Positions 33,012-45,379 of a stretch of DNA of 64,000 nucleotides are shown here, piece by piece. Position 1 is the stretch's first letter. Every line of letters starts with the position of its first letter. Both the position numbers and the translations under genes were made by a program. Below the pieces are notes generated by a model. That model was not told the origin of the DNA, did not search any database, and saw nothing but the letters and a program-made list of their open reading frames with translations. The DNA lies in assembly GCA_933228895.1 (NCBI GenBank), contig OW121852.1, forward strand, positions 105,483,544-105,547,543. The letters run 5' to 3'. Origin of the DNA: Platycnemis pennipes (taxonomy: Eukaryota; Arthropoda; Insecta; Odonata; Platycnemididae).

Positions 33012-33430
33012 ATGATTTCAACTTGCTCTGCAGCTTCTAATCCAACTATTATCTGCGGACAGCGGATTCGTCGTCAACAGTGTGTTTTCTTTGTAATCAG
33101 CAACAGTCAACGTTTTTTGACTTCGTAATTTTTGTCCTCTGTAACGAGCTTAGCTGCTATAGAGAGAATTAGTAACTTGTGGTTGCTCCTGCGACGATTT
33201 TTGAAGCCATCATTGCTCTCCAACTTCTAATCTAACTGTTATCTTCGCAGAGCTCATCAACATAGTCATCAATGCTGTGCTTTCTTTGTAATCAGCAATA
33301 TGTCAGAAATAACAGTCACTGTTTTCTCCACTTGTATTTTGACTTCGTAGTATTTGACCTCTGATACGAGCTAGGCTTTTACACTGAGAATCGTCACTCG
33401 TGGTCACTCCTCCGACGACTGTAGAAGTCA
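33012..33430. repeat. Diverged tandem duplication, ~190-bp unit
   Basis: TTGCTCTGCAGCTTCTAATC at 33023 corresponds to TTGCTCTCCAACTTCTAATC at 33213. Later blocks TTCTTTGTAATCAGCAA and TTTGACTTCGTA also repeat. It lies between the left end and the transposase start. Confidence 0.82.
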
Positions 33431-33514
33431 CATCTTTCCTCGCTCAAGCGTGCATCCCGCACTGGGGATCCCGATGGGGAATTATTGGCGGTCATACAAG
33501 AACAATAACTGATT

Positions 33515-34370
33515 ATGGCAGCCTTTAGAGTCAAATTTGCTCCTGGATACAGCGAGAACGAAGCCGTTAAGAATATACTAGAATCGAAAGATTAACGATG
33601 AAGAAAACATTCAAAATGAGAGTGATGGAAGTAAAGCAGAGGCAGGCAACAGGGAGGTGGAAATAAGGGACCAGGAGGAGAACGAGCTTCATGAGGAAAT
33701 CCTAGGTGTATGTATCAAAGAAGACGATCCACGGGGAGTGAGGAAGGAAAAATAAAATGGGGTGCTAAAGAACCAAAGTCGACTGGAAAAAATATTATCC
33801 TGGAATATCATCAGGTAGGACGCCGGTTTTTATGGTCTGCTAAACATAAGGCATTTGAAATTTGTTGCCCTGAAAAGAATAAACGGGAAATAATTTTGTA
33901 ATACAACTCTGCAAAATTCGGTGTACATTCTGTAGATCAAATTATTCTGTAAAAAGAGGGTCTAGAAAATGGCCATTGGCTATTTTTTTTGGTATCGTAG
34001 ATCTTGCAGGTATAAATGCATACCACATGTATTCGAGAAAATACCCCTCTTTGCCGCGGAAAAAAAATTCTAGGCTGTTAGTTAGTCTAGCTAGTTAGCA
34101 CCTGAAATTCATCGCTGAGTAGGAAAAACCGAATTCCAAAAAAATAGATTTCGGACTGCGATCGAAATTGCTGGGATTGGCGGTATTCTGCTGGTAAATG
34201 ACAGAGAAATTGTGTCCAGAAAATAGGTGGCAGATGTTCCATTTGCCCTCGTAAGAGAGACAAACAACCAATGATCTTTCCAATGCTTGCAACAGATACG
34301 TGTAAGGTGATCATGTTCAACAAAGAAGCGTCTGCAATGTGACATTAGTGAGTGTGTAGATGGAGATTTC
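33515..34370 (+). pseudogene. piggyBac transposase remnant, catalytic core deleted
   Basis: It opens MAAFRVKFAPGYSENEA (33515), followed by an acidic segment (NEENIQNESDGSKAEAG) in another frame. KWGAKEPKSTGKNIILE (33710 frame) resembles the region before the DDD domain. It then jumps to YNSAKFGVHSVDQ and RKWPLAIFFGIVDLAGINAY (about 33900-34015), which is the end of the catalytic domain. The usual GVD of this motif reads GVH, so a conserved Asp is lost. Near 34210-34350, GGRCSICPRKRDKQ and, in another frame, NACNRYV...DHVQQRSVC form the C-terminal cysteine-rich domain. A full transposase is typically near 600 residues, whereas only about 250 codons survive. The first two catalytic Asp regions are missing. 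Confidence 0.85.
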
Positions 34371-35164
34371 AGATTTAAAATTTGGCACAATTCTTTTGAG
34401 TCATGAAATTTTGTAATTGGTCATCACGTGTTGGCACTATGCTGCAAATGTTTTAATATTTTAAATATTATATTGTATTCAGATATTTAAACTATGTACT
34501 TAAATGCGTATATAGGTAAATTTAATCCTCATTATTCAAGACTATACTATGAGTGCCATCTAAAACATTATAATATTTTTTTCTAAATTATGCAATGCAT
34601 ATTATACTGTGGTATTTTTCTGTTAATTTATCTGAAATGTATTTAACTAAAATACGAATGAATATGAGTCATTGGAATAATATTATCACTTAAAATAATT
34701 TAAATTCACGATGGGGTCAAAAAGACCCCAAGTAGGGAGGACGTGATTTTTTTAGTAACAGGTAGCGAGGGTTAAAAACTTTTCTATAAGCTACCATATC
34801 ATATGCAATAAAAAGTGAAGAAAAATGGTTATTTCAATGGTTTTTTAAGGTTTTTTTTCGATTTTCACCCCCTAAATATTTTCAACCCCAGTCAAATTTG
34901 TCTCTTTTATGACCCTGATAGCCTCAAAACGTCCGTTTTTTTTAATTATAAGCAGATAACATTAGTAAAAGTCCCTTGAAAAGCGATAAGTTTAGATACG
35001 GGGTAGGTTTCCCCAATTTAGGGGTTGCTCGTAAAAATGGAGGGTGATAGAAAAAAACGGAGGTCATTTTCGGATTCAGCGACCCAAAATTAGCCAGAAA
35101 CTCCCTAAATTGTAGCCGAGCATTTTTTGAACTTTTTTTTGCAGAACAGTGTAATTACTCAGGG

Positions 35165-35260
35165 CGAATTCAGAACGGGTCTTCATCTAGGTTCGGGTCG
35201 CCATCTTCGCCGACGTTTCGATGAGCAACTCGATCATGATCTTCAGGGTGAGCGAGTCGT
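35165..35260 (-). repeat. CTGAAGA...GAAACG module, hammerhead-like
   Basis: On the minus strand CCCTGAAGATCATGATCGAG, TTGCTCATCGAAACGTCGGC and GAAGATGGCGACCCG can form GAUCGAG-UUG-CUCAUC as a stem-loop between CTGAAGA and GAAAC. It lies 13 bases outside the large foldback. No cleavage triplet was clear. Confidence 0.4.
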
Positions 35261-36573
35261 TCATGGAAATATCAGCATAGACGAGGAGCCTAATCTGGAT
35301 GAAAACGCGTGATAAATTATCTCAAAATATACGACGGGAAAGCAAGAGAAATTCTGCAATTGTTTCACTTGCTGATTTCAGTTGAAATCGTCCTTTAATA
35401 TTGACAAATTGCAAACCGGATGTACATATACGTTACCAGGAGACGCATCCTCATTATTCTTACTAGTCAAAACCTAAGACCCTAGGAAACTATACCCTTT
35501 CTTTTTTTAATATATCTATACTAATGATATCACATATTTTAATATTACCTCTAATGTTCCTTACTTTTAAGAATATGACAATGAGTTTCGATTATTTTTT
35601 TAAGTCTTTTCAACGGACAGGTTTGGATAATCCATTTTAAGAGTATTCCAACCCTTGGTTTAACCTAGTTTACTGCTAAACTTATTCCTAACAAATATAC
35701 ATAACCTTGCTTCAGGCAGATTTATGACTCACTGATTTGCTAAGTCGACGGGTCACCGATCTGGATGGTTACCGTGGCTCCACTGAATCACGCTTTACAC
35801 GATTTATTTTTATAGTTGTTAAATATATATTTTTCTCTTTGCAAAATGCATGAATATGGAATAGAGTATGCACACTACCGTACAGAAATACCAAAATTGT
35901 TTGTCAGGTTGTCAGGGGGGACATCTACAAGTGAATATTACGGCCGAGTGAAACGATGAAGGGAGGTTATTCCAGCTGTTACGATGTCTCCACATTCGTG
36001 CTGACTCAACGACCTAATGGCGCTAATTCAATTATCTGCATTGACGCCAAAGGCTCGCTCGCTTCACGTGCTTAAGATGCAGTCACGCGGGAAAGTGTTT
36101 TTATTTCAAGCAGACGCCAATACAAGCCAGCGTTCCATGAGGGATTAATGAAACTACGACCGATTCCACACACGCGTGCTTAAGCTAATTACCAGCGGAC
36201 TTCACGTGACCGAGTTTTAACGTCACGAGAGGATTAATAGTGACTCATTCAAAGCTATATGACGCCCTTCCTGGACTCACATGTGATGGTGGAGTAGTCC
36301 CTAAACCCCTAAGTGCACCCGATGAAAGCGAATCATACAAATAATACCGTGATGCGTAAGTTTAATACCATCAGCGGATGATCCGAAGATGCTCGCAGTT
36401 CTATTTAGTCGTAAAAAATATCATGGTGATGATTGTAATGGATGCACAACTAATAGGTACTATGAAATAAACTATAGAGAGCGAAGCAGTAGAAACCAAA
36501 ATAGGTTTACGACGAGTGCAGGGGGTATATTTAATTGATGAGAAAGGAAGCCAGGACCAATGTTCAACTAGGG
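35261..36573. other. Unassigned DNA
   Basis: No gene recognised. A GC-richer patch lies at about 35930-36250. Confidence 0.45.
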
Positions 36574-37177
36574 AAATAAAAAATCGAGGAGGTGGAAGAG
36601 TCCTGTTATCTGGGAAGCCGAGTAACCAGCGATGGACGAAGTAAAAAAGATATGCCAGTAGAATTTCCCGAGCGAAAAGGGCATTTTACTAGAAAAAGAT
36701 TCTGCTTACAGCTGCAAATACAAGCGTGGAAGTGAGGAAAAATTTTATTAGAACATACATCTGGAGCATTCCACTATATAGCAGCGAAGCATATAGAATA
36801 ACAGCAGCAGAGGAGTCCAGGCTGGAAGCATTTGAAATGTGGTGCTACCGAAAAATGATAAAGATAAAATGGATCGATAGAGTGACAAACAAAGAAGTCT
36901 TAAGAAGAGTGGGAGATAAGAGATGTCTACTGAAAACTTTAAAAAGAAGACGGGACAACTCAATAGGCCACATCTTAAGAACCATGGCCTGATGAAGACA
37001 ATCGTCGAGGGAAAAGTGAGCGGTAAGAATGGAAAGGGCAGGCCTCTTTTGAGGTATATGGAGCAAGTTGTGATAAAAGAGAGGAACTACGTCAATATGA
37101 AGAGATCAACCGATAGATAAATAAAGTGAAGTGCTGCGTCAAACCAATCCTAGGATTGTTGACCGATGTTGATGATC
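36574..37177 (+). pseudogene. LINE A copy with frameshifts
   Basis: Starts upstream of the 7455 copy with EEVEESCYLGSRVTSDGRSK, the strand before the thumb. It then shifts frame and reads RTYIWSIPLYSSEA, RLEAFEMWCYRKMIKIKWID, VTNKEVLRRVGDKRCLL and GHILR in 36726-36992. The terminus CCAATCCTAGGATTGTTGAC then GATGTTGATGATC is intact. At least two frameshifts and a 5' truncation make it non-functional. Confidence 0.85.
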
Positions 37178-39924
37178 AAACGAAATTAAGTCCGAAGCTT
37201 AAATAAATAAGAAGGAATATTTAATTATTTAGAATACATTTAGCCGAATCTTACAAAACTCGAGAATGATCAACAATTAGGATTATTTAAGGAAGGTAAA
37301 TTCTCATAAACATGGTCCAGCACGATTGTTTTTAACTTCAAAAAGGCCAAATACCCGTCAGGATCAGGTAAAAGGCAAACATCAAAGCCAAAATATCATT
37401 CACTAGCAGGTGTAAAAAGTATCATCGCAATGGGTACCTAGATTTATGTTATCGGGCGGGCAGTGTTCTCATAAAACGTAAAATAAAAAAATCATAGATA
37501 GGGACCTTGTTTGAGTCCTACTTTCCGGCTTACTATGGATTTGAGGATATTCTCAAATCAGGGCATGGACATAGAAGTAAAATCGTTGTTTATTTTCCTG
37601 TTATTTCTATTGGTAAGTACTGCTTAGGATGAAAAATAAATTCTTGTATTTGGATGTAGTTTGTTATCCTTCCAAATAAACACGTTACGTCTCGCCGAAA
37701 ATTAGTAATTATCCGTGCCAAGTAGTCTTGGAGACAGTGGCTCACCCACAGGGGAACCAAAGGGCCCTACGCCCCCCTTATCTCTCTACAGAACCCAACT
37801 TGATCTTTAATTATCAAGTCAGAGTCACATGGTAGCAGCAATAGGAAAATATGAAAAACTCGTTACTTCATTTTACTCGAGTATGATTAGACCAAAGATA
37901 AAAGAAAGGCTATTTTATCTGTGCTGTGACAGTTAACCAGCTTAGCAAAGGCCTAAAATTTTATGACTACTTTTGTCTGTAAATCTGATATCGTTAATTA
38001 TAGGATGCATACATGTAGTAACTAATATGGCATATAATTCAAAATATACTGATTAAAATGACTTTTTGGTTACACTATGCAAAAGATCGAGAATATGGCG
38101 GACTCCCGCCACCCATAACTTTCAGGGTGCGTCACTGCTTGGAGACGCTGTAATTTGGTGAAAGTATTTATGTAAAAATAACTACGTGGGCCACACGTCT
38201 TTCGTGTACAAAGATTAAAATTTACACGTTAAATTCTTTTCGCCAAAACACCTGGTATGCAATGTGAACGAGGCTTTAACGTGAGAGGAGGGGTTGTAGA
38301 AGAAAGAAAATCCCATATTGAAGAATCGGAAAAGCAAGGATGAGATGAAGGAAGTTCCTAAGGATGAGGTCCCGCAGGCTCAAAGATTGCATTGCCGGGG
38401 GTTACATAGTCAACGGCGCGACCTCAGTCACCGGCACCACAGAGGAATTCAAGCCTAGAACCAACCCCTTAAGCCTTTCTCAACCTCTCTTTTCACTATC
38501 CTTCCGTTCGCAAAGACCCCATGCCCCGAAAATGAGTAACACGGTGCAAAAGAATTTTTTCTTTTTCTCTCTTTTGACTTCACCACACACGTCCCCCGGA
38601 AAAAAATCCAATTTATATTTTTTTCCCAACGAAAGGAAAGCTTCTATGCCACCTAAAGGAATCCTCCCCCACGCCACCCTTAAGAAATACCGCCTGGTAA
38701 GAGGTTTCCTTGTATTTTCCGATAATCCTTTCTCTATAAAGAGACTCCCGTTCCCATGAGCACTTTGGTCTCCTGTCTGACATCAACCTTACTTGAGGAA
38801 TCTTCGAGTCTGCAGAACATTAGATTCACCTCCGGCTTGCAAGATCAGTGTCGTCGTTATGGAAAGTAACCAATAACTCAGTTCATCTGCTCCATTAAGG
38901 ATTGGTAAGTAATTGGATGCATTTATAATTTACAAGAGTGACGGAAGGGAGCATTGAAAGTGTAAGTTTTCAGTCAGGTCTTTATGTAAGACTCCACGGG
39001 ATCTACGATTTAACATTCCCTCTGGCGGAAGGAGTATTGAGCTTTAGGTGCTCTCCTATGGACTGGCTTGCACTACTAGAAAATCTTGTGACCACCAGTA
39101 GTTAAACCCAACATGCGTATAAACGAAAGCAATTTAACGTGATCTTTTGCACCTGAGTAGGGGTTTTCTGTGGAGATGAGGTACTGTTTTAGGGATTGAT
39201 GAGAGAAGAATAAATAGGAAAGGGATAAGAAAGCATGGAAAGACGTCAACCTATCTATGTGTAAGTCAACTGTCTGGTAGGTAAAAATTAATGCTACAAA
39301 ATATTAAGACTGCGCGTCATGAAATAACATGGAAGACATAAATTACTGGATGGGGACAGAATTTGTGTCTCGGAACGTTTGTTGTTAGTTTCGTCATATG
39401 ACTGTGGGCATTAAAATATATAAAGATATATACAATTTCTCTGAAGCACAACAAATTTTAAAATAAATTCTCGAAGGGAAAATAATTTTATGTGCAGTCA
39501 AAAGTCAATAAATGTAATAAAATTAGACGAGATAGGTTTACGAAGGGAATTACACAGTGTGATATAGTCGTTCAGCAGGTGTTGAAATAAATCTTGTAGC
39601 AGTCTCCAAGCAATGCGTTTTCTGAAGTCTGAATTAGATTTGAAGAAAATTTTTGATTAAAATGAGAGAAAGTATGCAAAGAATAAAATGCAAATTAAAA
39701 TCTTCGTGAAGGATTTCTCTGATGATGACGTCAGTGTTTCACTCTTACTAGAAGTTGCCGGATGGATATCATCCGTAGGTTAAAACATGGACTACATTTA
39801 TAACCTCCATTTAAAGTCTATTATTCCAGATGGAGGAAGAAATATTTTAAGACCTTCCACAAATTGCCGTCGATTCAACCACATAAGATTAAAAAGACAG
39901 TGGTGCCGAAGGATTTAAATTTAG
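37178..39924. other. Unassigned DNA
   Basis: 2.7 kb without a recognised gene or repeat. The 131-codon frame at 38364-38759 has no domain. Confidence 0.45.
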
Positions 39925-39986
39925 TTTGATACACTCCCTGCCACACACCATAGTGGTAGATTGCCGGGTCATGTGAAGATGTTGAT
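39925..39986 (+). mobile_element. CR1-like 3'-end stub
   Basis: CACTCCCTGCCACACACCAT, GGTAGATTGCCGGGTCATGT and then GAAGATGTTGATG are a diverged form of the LINE B/C terminus. Confidence 0.6.
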
Positions 39987-40629
39987 GAGATGGTTTCTCC
40001 TCTGTAAGCCGAGGCTCCCTCCCTCCCTCATCATCTGCCCTCATCACACTCCCTCATCACACTGCCAGCCAATTTGCAAAAGTGCACCAATGCACCTCAC
40101 CTAAGTTTACGCCAATTCCAACCCCTTAATCCTCAGCACGTTCCTCTTCCCTTATTTCATCCCCAAACTGTTTTTTTTGCCAGCAAAAGAGACTTCAAAT
40201 CCTGCGAGAAATTTCCATAAAATGGAGAGCTGAGTGAAAATTTCCTTCATCTTTTGGATGGGGCATGTGCTCTCAATTCACCATCGCGCATCTCATAGGA
40301 TGAAATGCGTTTGTAGAGATTTATAAAAAAAATAGTGATGCTTTCTCTCTTAAAATCTGGTAACACTTCCGTAATCATTGGAAACTTCACTTTGCCGCAT
40401 CACCTCTCGGATTTTTCTACGAAACTGAGAAACCAAATTCCAGTGTGTCAAGAAGAGTAAATGAATCTGGTTAAATTTTGTATTTCATCCTTCATCATCG
40501 CTACTACGCATATATTTATAAAGTAAACCACGTACAGCAATGATGCCATTTTATAGTGGCCAATAACAGCGCATAAATTTTATAACACATACCAGAAAAA
40601 AACAAAATAAAAGTAACAGGAAATAAATA
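39987..40629. other. Unassigned DNA
   Basis: No gene recognised. CTCCCTCATCACA repeats twice near 40045-40068. Confidence 0.4.
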
Positions 40630-41310
40630 GAAGGGAAAGGCTATTCTGGTGAGAGATGCGAAATAGAAAGGCTTATGAATGATTTAATTGGGAGTGCAAA
40701 GGGATCAATGTGTTGTGGGAGGGAGTTCAATAGAGAGGAGAGACGGAAGAAAAGATAACGTTTCGTAATCGAAAGTCTGGGAATGGGCACATGGAGTAAA
40801 GGATGAGAACGAAACGTGGGGCGGGAAGGAACTTTGAAGTTGACAAAGGAGAGCAAATCGGGGCAGTCGATGGTGGAATTGAGAATATTATTGAGAATAT
40901 TAAAAATAAGTCTTAAGTCTGCTGTGAGTCTAAGGGTATTAAGATTAGAAATCGAGAGAGAGAGAGAAGAGAATAGTATTGGTGGACATGTTACGAAAAT
41001 GTGGTGATCTATTTTTAACTATTTTAGCAAATAATTTGCAGACACAGTCCAGAGATGAGAGATTAGTTTGAGGAGAGATAGACCAGATGGGGCAGGAATG
41101 GGTAAGAATTGGAAGAACGAAAAAGAAAAGAAGGTCTGAAGGGCGTGGGTCATGAACTTCAGTGAAACGATTGAGCAGGCCTAAGAGGGACATTGCTGTA
41201 CACTAAATGGTTTGTATGTGTTGGGAAAAATTTAATTTATTGTCTGTAAGAATACCTAGGTCCTTAGATGTAGAGACACGTTTTGGGAAGTGATTAAGAA
41301 CAGTTAAATG
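40630..41310 (-). pseudogene. LINE F, C-terminal RT region
   Basis: The minus strand translates to HFPKRVSTSKDLGILTDNKL (41215-41300), then SLLGLLNRFTEV, FVLPILTHSCPIWSISPQTN and LDCVCKLFAKIV (40945-41193). It ends with RLSITKRYLFFRLSSLLNSL before PQHIDPF and IKSFISLSISHL (40641-40856). The order DLG, F-L-PIL-CPIW, then LLNSLP matches the tail of CR1/Jockey-group non-LTR proteins. Stops and frameshifts separate the pieces. It differs from LINEs B, D and E, so it is a separate family. Confidence 0.78.
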
Positions 41311-41687
41311 AAATTTCAACAAAGTTTTCAATTTTAGCTAATCTTTGCAAATAAAATGAACGAGGCACTTTCAGAATTGAAGACAGTGTGTAACGAAGAA
41401 ATTGCCGGGAATCATTTTCAAAAATCTTCGAGCTTCTTAACTAGATTTTTAATCCAATGATTACGGGAAAGCTATGCGCATTGAATCAGTGATTTTAAGA
41501 TTATACTGACATCTAATTTCTCGTAGATACCATCACTTTCCAGTTGTAAACTAATCTCATTGTTGTTGCATTCACTTTTCGTCAGTAGAGCAGAGAGATT
41601 ACAATCTACCAGAGATAAAAAAGGCCTAAGAATACACATCACCTAGAGTATAATTTTTTAAGAGCGCGGGAATGAAACATTCAGTCT
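41311..41687. other. Unassigned DNA
   Basis: No recognisable feature. Confidence 0.4.
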
Positions 41688-41954
41688 CAGGATTAAGTCA
41701 TTCACCAAATATTTGGAAAAGAAACGCAGAAAGGATCAAAGCATGAAGATGAAAGAGCACTTGGTAAAAATAAAGACAATTAGGTTTCATAACCAAATAT
41801 TACTCCATTCCATTGTTTTCCAGGATTAAGTCATTCGCCAAATATCTTGGAAAAGAAACGCAGAAAGGATCAAAGCATTAAGATGAAAGAGCACTTGGTA
41901 AAAATAAAGACAATTAGGTTTCATAACCAAATATTACTCCATTCCATTGTTTTC
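41688..41954. repeat. Near-perfect tandem duplication, 133/134 bp
   Basis: 41688-41820 and 41821-41954 match apart from about three differences (CACCAAATATTTGG versus CGCCAAATATCTTGG; CATGAAG versus CATTAAG). It is a recent local duplication with no ORF. Confidence 0.95.
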
Positions 41955-44900
41955 GATCCTTGACTTTACTTGAAACGGGGCTTTAATCTGAAATTTGACT
42001 CAGAGATTTGTCTAAAAATAAATCTGCTCTCAAGAAAATTAAATTTAACAAGTTGGTCTCAGACTAGCATTCACATAGATGCTAGAGTCGTGAATATGAG
42101 CGATACTTATTCGAAAATATAAAGATGCAAAATGTGCAAGGTTGAATTTATTGTATAAAACAGCACGAGCGAACGGTAAACTTGACGTGACTTCTCATAG
42201 ATGGAGGAAACAATGACTAAAAAAAATTTGACTCCTCACGAATGCTCAGGAGACTACCGTCTTGAGAAGCACGGAAACCTCTCATTCGTAGGCGATTTGG
42301 AAGCGAGACTTAACTGCGCCTCGAAGAAATGGGAAAAAAACTGCGCTTGCGCAACGGGATGCGAGAAAAGGAAAAAAAAAACGGATGCATACGATGATCT
42401 CAATGGAGGGAGAGGGATGTGGATTTGAGGAACCAGAAAGGAGTACACAATGTCTTATTTCTTTTTCAAACATTCTGAGCCGCGTGCGCCGAGGCGGTCT
42501 TCAATTTTTTTTCAATTCGAGGCCTATTCAAAAAGCGAGGTAACATTGAAATCTTCCATCATTCACGAATCCACTTAACGTCATCTGTTCCCGTGGACAG
42601 AAATACGCCCCGAATCGCGTAAATATGTTCAAAAAATGCATCGGCCTGCCTGCAGAACATATTTTAGAGTCCGCTGAGCTGAATAAATGTTTTCTTTTCT
42701 AGGGCATCTTCAGAACTGGCTCGTAATTACGCGCGCTGGGAAAGAAACTTATATCTGGCTACGGTATTTCCCGTCATTCCGTGCATTCACCATGTTATTA
42801 ATTACAGATTTTGACCTTGACATCAACATTACTAATGGCAACCGTCAGACCAATCATTTAACGGCTGTAGCTGAAAAGATAAAGATGTTAAACGCCTATT
42901 CCTCAGTTAAAAGGTGGTTTATCATATTGCACTGAGAAAAATGAAAACACTTTGTGATAAAAGCAAATAAAAATTTCTAAAACATAAGGCTCGGATCACC
43001 AGAGATATTTATTTATAGGAGTAACAGCATCACTAGTTTCAACTCGGACATAAATGCAGCAAGCCTCACCCGTAGTTACATTGTTATAAAACTCATATCA
43101 AGAATTCCTTTGATGTAAATCTTGAATTTATTCAATGAAATTTTTAATTATATTTTCGAAAATTCAAGTGTCGGTTGGACATTTTTAAATTTAGTATCAT
43201 TTTTAAAGAAACTTCATCAATCTTTCAACAACCCAATTAGCCTAGTAATCACAGAGACGTAATTGAGTAAATGCAGTTCGTATTCTCACGGATATTTTTC
43301 CCCTCAAAAGAATCACCAACGCCGGAAAACCCTCGTAAGTTTTAAGTACATCAAATTACTTGGTATTTTTTAAAAATTAATTAGGACTCATTTTTGTCAT
43401 GAATAACTTCACTTTCTGGACACCGCAAATTGACCACTGAGCAAGTGATGTACCTACTATACTTTTCAAAGTTGAAGAGCGCCCTCCCTCTACTAGATTG
43501 AAGTAAAAAATAAAATAGAATCAAGGCTACAATCACCATTATTGATTATCAATATATTTCAATTATGATCTAAAGATTACTAATGTCAATTAATGCTACC
43601 ACATTAGTAAAGAACGTAATAAGATATATTAGTGGATGTTAATATGATATGGCAAATCACTATCTTTTAATAGGGGTGTAAGCAAGTGACAAGATAAACT
43701 AATTAAGGCCTCGGAAACTAGCCAGAGAAAATGGGTAGTCAGACTTCTTCCAACGGTTAAATAATCCTTATAAGAAGAGATTTCTTTAGAGCTCTCTACT
43801 TTTAGATCTAGAAAAAACAATTATCAGAAGTGAATTATTGAACTCAATAATATTTGCATATACCATAGTGCTGAATTGAAAACAGCAATATTATTTAGCA
43901 AACAACTTTCTCATGCGAAACTTTTAAAAGTTTCACTAGATTCAAAGGTTCCAATATAATAATTGTGGGCGAATTACTGATGATGAACGTTGCAGACAAC
44001 TTTGATGACCCCGTGCATGCTGTCCTCTATGAACGGATGTGACAGTCAAAATAACGCCCCTACCAACGGACACAAGGGCATAGTAGCAATTTTCATATGT
44101 CGTCTTCTGTCCCTATTATCGAGACGGTGCGGATATTGACGTACAAGGAATAATGAGAGAAGTTCCTCTACAATAGTCATGAAGTGCGTCGAACGAACGG
44201 CAACAGTTCGCTATTCCTTTTCATTCAAACACACCGTCGAAGAAGATCGATGATAATGAGGTCACGTTTACTTTTCTTGGAATATCACATTCCGTGTGCT
44301 ATGCGCTCTATTACCTGGAAGGGAATTGACCAGCTCTTTCTTCTGTCGAGAGCTAGAACTTTCCTCAACAACATACGTTTATGCTTATACCGTCTGACTG
44401 CTGCGCAGCCGACCATCAATTGGTCCACTCATTTCCGATCAACTGTAAGATATTAGCAGGTCAAATTTAATGAGTTTATAATCAATAAAACTATGGACTA
44501 TTCGACACATGTTAATGTGTAGGCCTGGTCAAAGAAAGAGCACATTGATCAAATATACACTTCATAGTTTTTCCACAACATCTTAGCAGTATCAATTCAA
44601 CCCCATCTGCTCTTTCAAAGTATGAGTAATAAATAAGCAAATATAATGCAAAGTAAAATGATATTAGACTGTAAATTTATTGGTTATATTTATTGTCGAT
44701 AAAAATATAATAAAGGGACATGAGGTGAGAAATTGACGATACATATTGAGTTTTAGTCTCTATCATCATCCTAATTCGCTTACTTTCCACATTGGCACAT
44801 ACATTTTATCAAACCCAATAATGTTGAATGGTGTGCGTTTCAATGAAATGTACCAAATCTACCAGAAAGAAAATGGTGCCTAGAATTGATTGAAATTCCA

Positions 44901-45379
44901 ATTTCGTGATGTATTCTGCACAGACGTATTCAAGCACGATCGTATTTCACATTTCAATGAGCGAATCACAAAATCAGAGATCATCAGGTGACGGCATGAT
45001 ATTTCGTTTCGGCCAGTTGGGCTAGCAATTCATTCAAAAAATTAGAGGCTTCAGCTAGAGAGGAAATAAAGCAAAGATGAGCTAGAACCAAGCCATTCAA
45101 TTCAAACAATTTAATCACGCAGCCGACTTATCTAGGACTTCGCTGAACACACTCGACGGAATTCAAATTTCCCCAACTTTTTAGGCTCCGGTTCAAAAAA
45201 ATAACGCGTTCCAAAATAGGCGAAATCATCCTATTCTCGCTCGTAGAGATCTCGACATGCTCCCAAACTTTAAAAGCCCTAATTTCCGAAAGAAGAAATT
45301 CTCCAGCCAACAAGCCGACCCATAGAGAGAGCGCCCCCTCCCTATCCCACGCAATGGGGAATATGCATGAAATTCGTTT
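41955..45379. other. Unassigned DNA
   Basis: 3.4 kb of AT-rich DNA with no convincing gene. Frames of 75-90 codons (42201, 42687, 44184) lack recognisable motifs. Confidence 0.45.

Larger units (their letters stand above)
32365..34771 (+). mobile_element. piggyBac-like element at TTAA, internally deleted
   Basis: TTAA at 32361-32364 and 34772-34775. The ends are CCCTCCCTACCTACCTGGGG and, reversed, CCCTCGCTACCTGTTACT. GGGGTC...GACCCC hairpins near both ends (32381-32398 and about 34713-34730) are typical of this group. The left arm of the surrounding foldback keeps the empty site (GTTTTTAAGGGATG, a single TTAA). Inside lie a 5' region with a diverged tandem duplication and a broken transposase. 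Confidence 0.93.
30845..35151. mobile_element. Large foldback element, interrupted by piggyBac
   Basis: The left arm 30845-31343 (CACTGTTCTGCAAAAAAAAG onward) pairs with the right arm, which is in two pieces, 32245-32360 and 34776-35151. The match is near continuous: CTCGGCTACAATTTAGGGAG, GAATCCGAAAATGACCTCCG, GTAGCTTATAGAAAAGTTTT, GAGCTGCC. TAA flanks the ends (30842-30844 and 35152-35154). The unpaired centre (31344-32244) contains a decayed cysteine-rich ORF. Without piggyBac the element is about 1.9 kb. No transposase for this element is recognised, and the superfamily is uncertain. Confidence 0.88.

Noticed and set aside
34087..34390. Minus-strand frames of 65-93 codons
   Set aside because: They lie antisense to the piggyBac C-terminal cysteine-rich region, which is supported on the plus strand.
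36748..37066. Minus-strand frames opposite LINE A
   Set aside because: They are shadows of the plus-strand LINE A coding sequence.
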